Of a stretch of 64,000 nt of DNA, positions 62,609-64,000 are shown piece by piece (positions within the stretch are counted from its first letter, which is position 1; each line of letters starts with the position of its first letter). The stretch covers positions 2,170,001 through 2,234,000 of the forward strand of contig NZ_JAIFAG010000001.1 of NCBI RefSeq assembly GCF_020012125.1, in the 5' to 3' direction. Both the position numbers and the translations under genes were made by a program. The stretch comes from Hymenobacter psoromatis. Its GTDB lineage: Bacteria > Bacteroidota > Bacteroidia > Cytophagales > Hymenobacteraceae. Below the pieces are notes generated by a model. It searched no databases. It saw only the letters and a list, made by a program, of their open reading frames with translations, and was not told the DNA's origin.

Positions 62609-64000
62609 ATGCTTTCGCTTCCCTCCTACCCCACTACCCGGCCGCGCCTGACGCTGGCCGCCGCCCTGCTGCTAGCTGCCACGAGCTGCCGCGTGGCCCA
62701 AACCTCCGCCACCAACTCCGCTAAAACCGCCCCGGTGGCTGCCGCCGTGGCCGCCGCCCCCGCCGACCCGGCCGTGGTGGTGCCCAACGCCGCGGTGCCC
62801 GTGCCTACCCCCCCGGCCGGCCCCACCGTGGCCGAGGCTGCGCAAAATCAGTGGTATCTGCGCGACCCCAAGCTCGACAACACGCCCGGCACCGGCACCA
62901 CCCGCACCTACGCCGAACTGCTGAAGGGCCGCACGCCCAGCCCCGTGCTAGTGGCCGTGATTGATTCGGGCATCGACACGGCCCACGTGGATTTAAAGTC
63001 CATCATCTGGCGCAATCCGGGTGAGATTCCGGGCAATGGCCTTGACGATGACCACAATGGCTACGTGGACGACGTGCACGGCTGGAATTTTCTGGGCGGC
63101 AAGGACGGGCGCAACATTTCGGTCGAAACCCTGGAATCGACCCGTGTGGTAGCTAAGTACGGGCCGCGCTTCGCGGGCAAAACCAGCGCCCAGATTAAGC
63201 CCGCCGAGCGCGCCGACTACCGGATGTATCTCCGCGCCAAGAAGGCCTACGACGCCAAACGCCAGGAGCTAACCGGCGAAGTGGGACAATTCGACCAGAC
63301 TAAGGGCTTTATCACCCAGCTCAGCGCCGCCATCAAGGAAAAAGCGGGGGTAGCAAAAGTGGACACCACCACCTTGCGCGTAGCCGCCGCCAACATGCCC
63401 AGCGCCGACCTCAAGGGCGCGCTGCTCAGCCTCTACCAGAATATGAAGCAGGGCGGCATCGGCGATACCGACGCCCTACTGGCCGAGCTGGATACCGAGA
63501 TGAAGGACCAGCGCGAGCAGCTCGATTACAGCTTGAACACCAAATTTAACGCCCGCGCCGAAATAGTAGGCGACAACCCCGATGACGTGAACCAGCGCGA
63601 CTACGGCAACAACGACGTAACCGGCCCCGATGCCCTGCACGGCACCCACGTGGCAGGCATCATCGCGGCTGTGCGCGACAACGGTATCGGCGTGCAGGGC
63701 ATTGCCGCCACGCCGGTGCGCGTGATGAGCGTGCGCGCCGTGCCCAACGGCGACGAGCGCGACAAGGACGTGGCCAACGCCATTCGCTATGCCGTGGACA
63801 ATGGCGCGCAGATTATCAACATGAGCTTCGGTAAGGAATTTTCGCCCCAGCGCGCCGCCGTAGAAGCCGCCTACAAGTACGCCGCCAGCAAGAACGTGCT
63901 ACTGGTGCACGCCGCCGGCAACGAGGACGATAACCTCGACGTGACGGCTCACTACCCCGCCGCCTTTTACCTCAACGGCACGGTGCCGCCCAACCTGCTG
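62609..64000 (+). CDS. S8 family serine protease (subtilase) lipoprotein, 3' end cut by window
   Basis: The first 464 codons of a subtilase. A lipobox in LAATSC (Cys about 27) suggests an outer-membrane lipoprotein, after which lies an Ala/Pro-rich stretch. The catalytic Asp119 is in AVIDSGID, the catalytic His347 in HGTHVAGIIA, with about 228 residues between them, an insertion seen in a Bacteroidota subgroup of S8 enzymes; AAGNED carries the oxyanion-hole Asn. The catalytic Ser lies beyond the window. DDHNGYVDDVHGWNF may bind calcium. It has no close neighbour on the left except the PID-CTERM gene and its terminator. Confidence 0.92.
   Translation, partial: MLSLPSYPTTRPRLTLAAALLLAATSCRVAQTSATNSAKTAPVAAAVAAAPADPAVVVPNAAVPVPTPPAGPTVAEAAQNQWYLRDPKLDNTPGTGTTRTYAELLKGRTPSPVLVAVIDSGIDTAHVDLKSIIWRNPGEIPGNGLDDDHNGYVDDVHGWNFLGGKDGRNISVETLESTRVVAKYGPRFAGKTSAQIKPAERADYRMYLRAKKAYDAKRQELTGEVGQFDQTKGFITQLSAAIKEKAGVAKVDTTTLRVAAANMPSADLKGALLSLYQNMKQGGIGDTDALLAELDTEMKDQREQLDYSLNTKFNARAEIVGDNPDDVNQRDYGNNDVTGPDALHGTHVAGIIAAVRDNGIGVQGIAATPVRVMSVRAVPNGDERDKDVANAIRYAVDNGAQIINMSFGKEFSPQRAAVEAAYKYAASKNVLLVHAAGNEDDNLDVTAHYPAAFYLNGTVPPNLL

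Overview
The window looks like chromosomal DNA of a high-GC member of the Bacteroidota, most probably Hymenobacter or a close relative in the Hymenobacteraceae. Evidence: C-terminal type IX secretion (T9SS) sorting domains on two large secreted proteins, a PID-CTERM sorting signal on a small one, a TonB-dependent receptor paired with a DUF4249 lipoprotein, several promoter-like boxes of the Bacteroidota form TAnnTTTG, and REP-like palindromes between genes. I see no rRNA, tRNA, CRISPR array, transposase or phage module.

Layout. 1-9.7 kb: acyl-ACP desaturase, two tandem RlaP-type nucleotidyltransferases, katG, a TMEM175-type channel, and small or secreted proteins (DUF3601, VOC, alpha/beta hydrolase, NIPSNAP). 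9.8-13 kb: TonB receptor plus DUF4249. 13-22.8 kb: secreted unknown, GH1 glucosidase, a glycosyltransferase / LpxH-like phosphoesterase / small membrane protein operon, Nudix hydrolase, RhlE-type helicase, and a 58-residue putative lipoprotein. 22.8-23.8 kb: AT-rich stretch without a convincing gene. 23.8-33.4 kb: XRE regulator, YcbB-type L,D-transpeptidase, M1 aminopeptidase, cyanophycinase, T9SS cargo, isoaspartyl peptidase. 33.7-37.1 kb: DUF3127 protein with an SSB-like tail, AlbA_2 regulator, Lys-rich micro-protein, and an esterase-DinB fused frame. 37.2-42.5 kb: esterase, ATP-grasp ligase, GCS2 ligase, class I glutamine amidotransferase and a second ATP-grasp-like protein. 42.6-48.2 kb: DUF1232, DUF1571 with LysM, dienoyl-CoA-reductase-like SDR, extended SDR, BaiN-type flavoprotein, DUF2383. 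48.4-51 kb: DeaD-type helicase and cold-shock protein. 51.2-55.8 kb: thioesterase, an unknown, and an AddA/RecB-like helicase-nuclease that carries an in-frame palindromic insert. 56.4-64 kb: two DUF4331 proteins (the second with a T9SS tail), the PID-CTERM protein and an S8 protease cut by the window edge.

The strongest candidate for an undescribed system is the five-gene cluster at 37.2-42.5 kb: two ATP-grasp-type ligases, one GCS2 ligase, one GATase and an esterase, with no standard pathway enzyme beside them. This would fit synthesis and trimming of a small amide-linked metabolite or peptide tag. Other notable points are the palindromic element translated within the helicase-nuclease, a REP family whose arms meet the stop codons of convergent genes at two sites, the SSB-like tail on DUF3127, an esterase-DinB fusion with a promoter-like box at the junction, and a strong excess of the heptamer CTACCCC.
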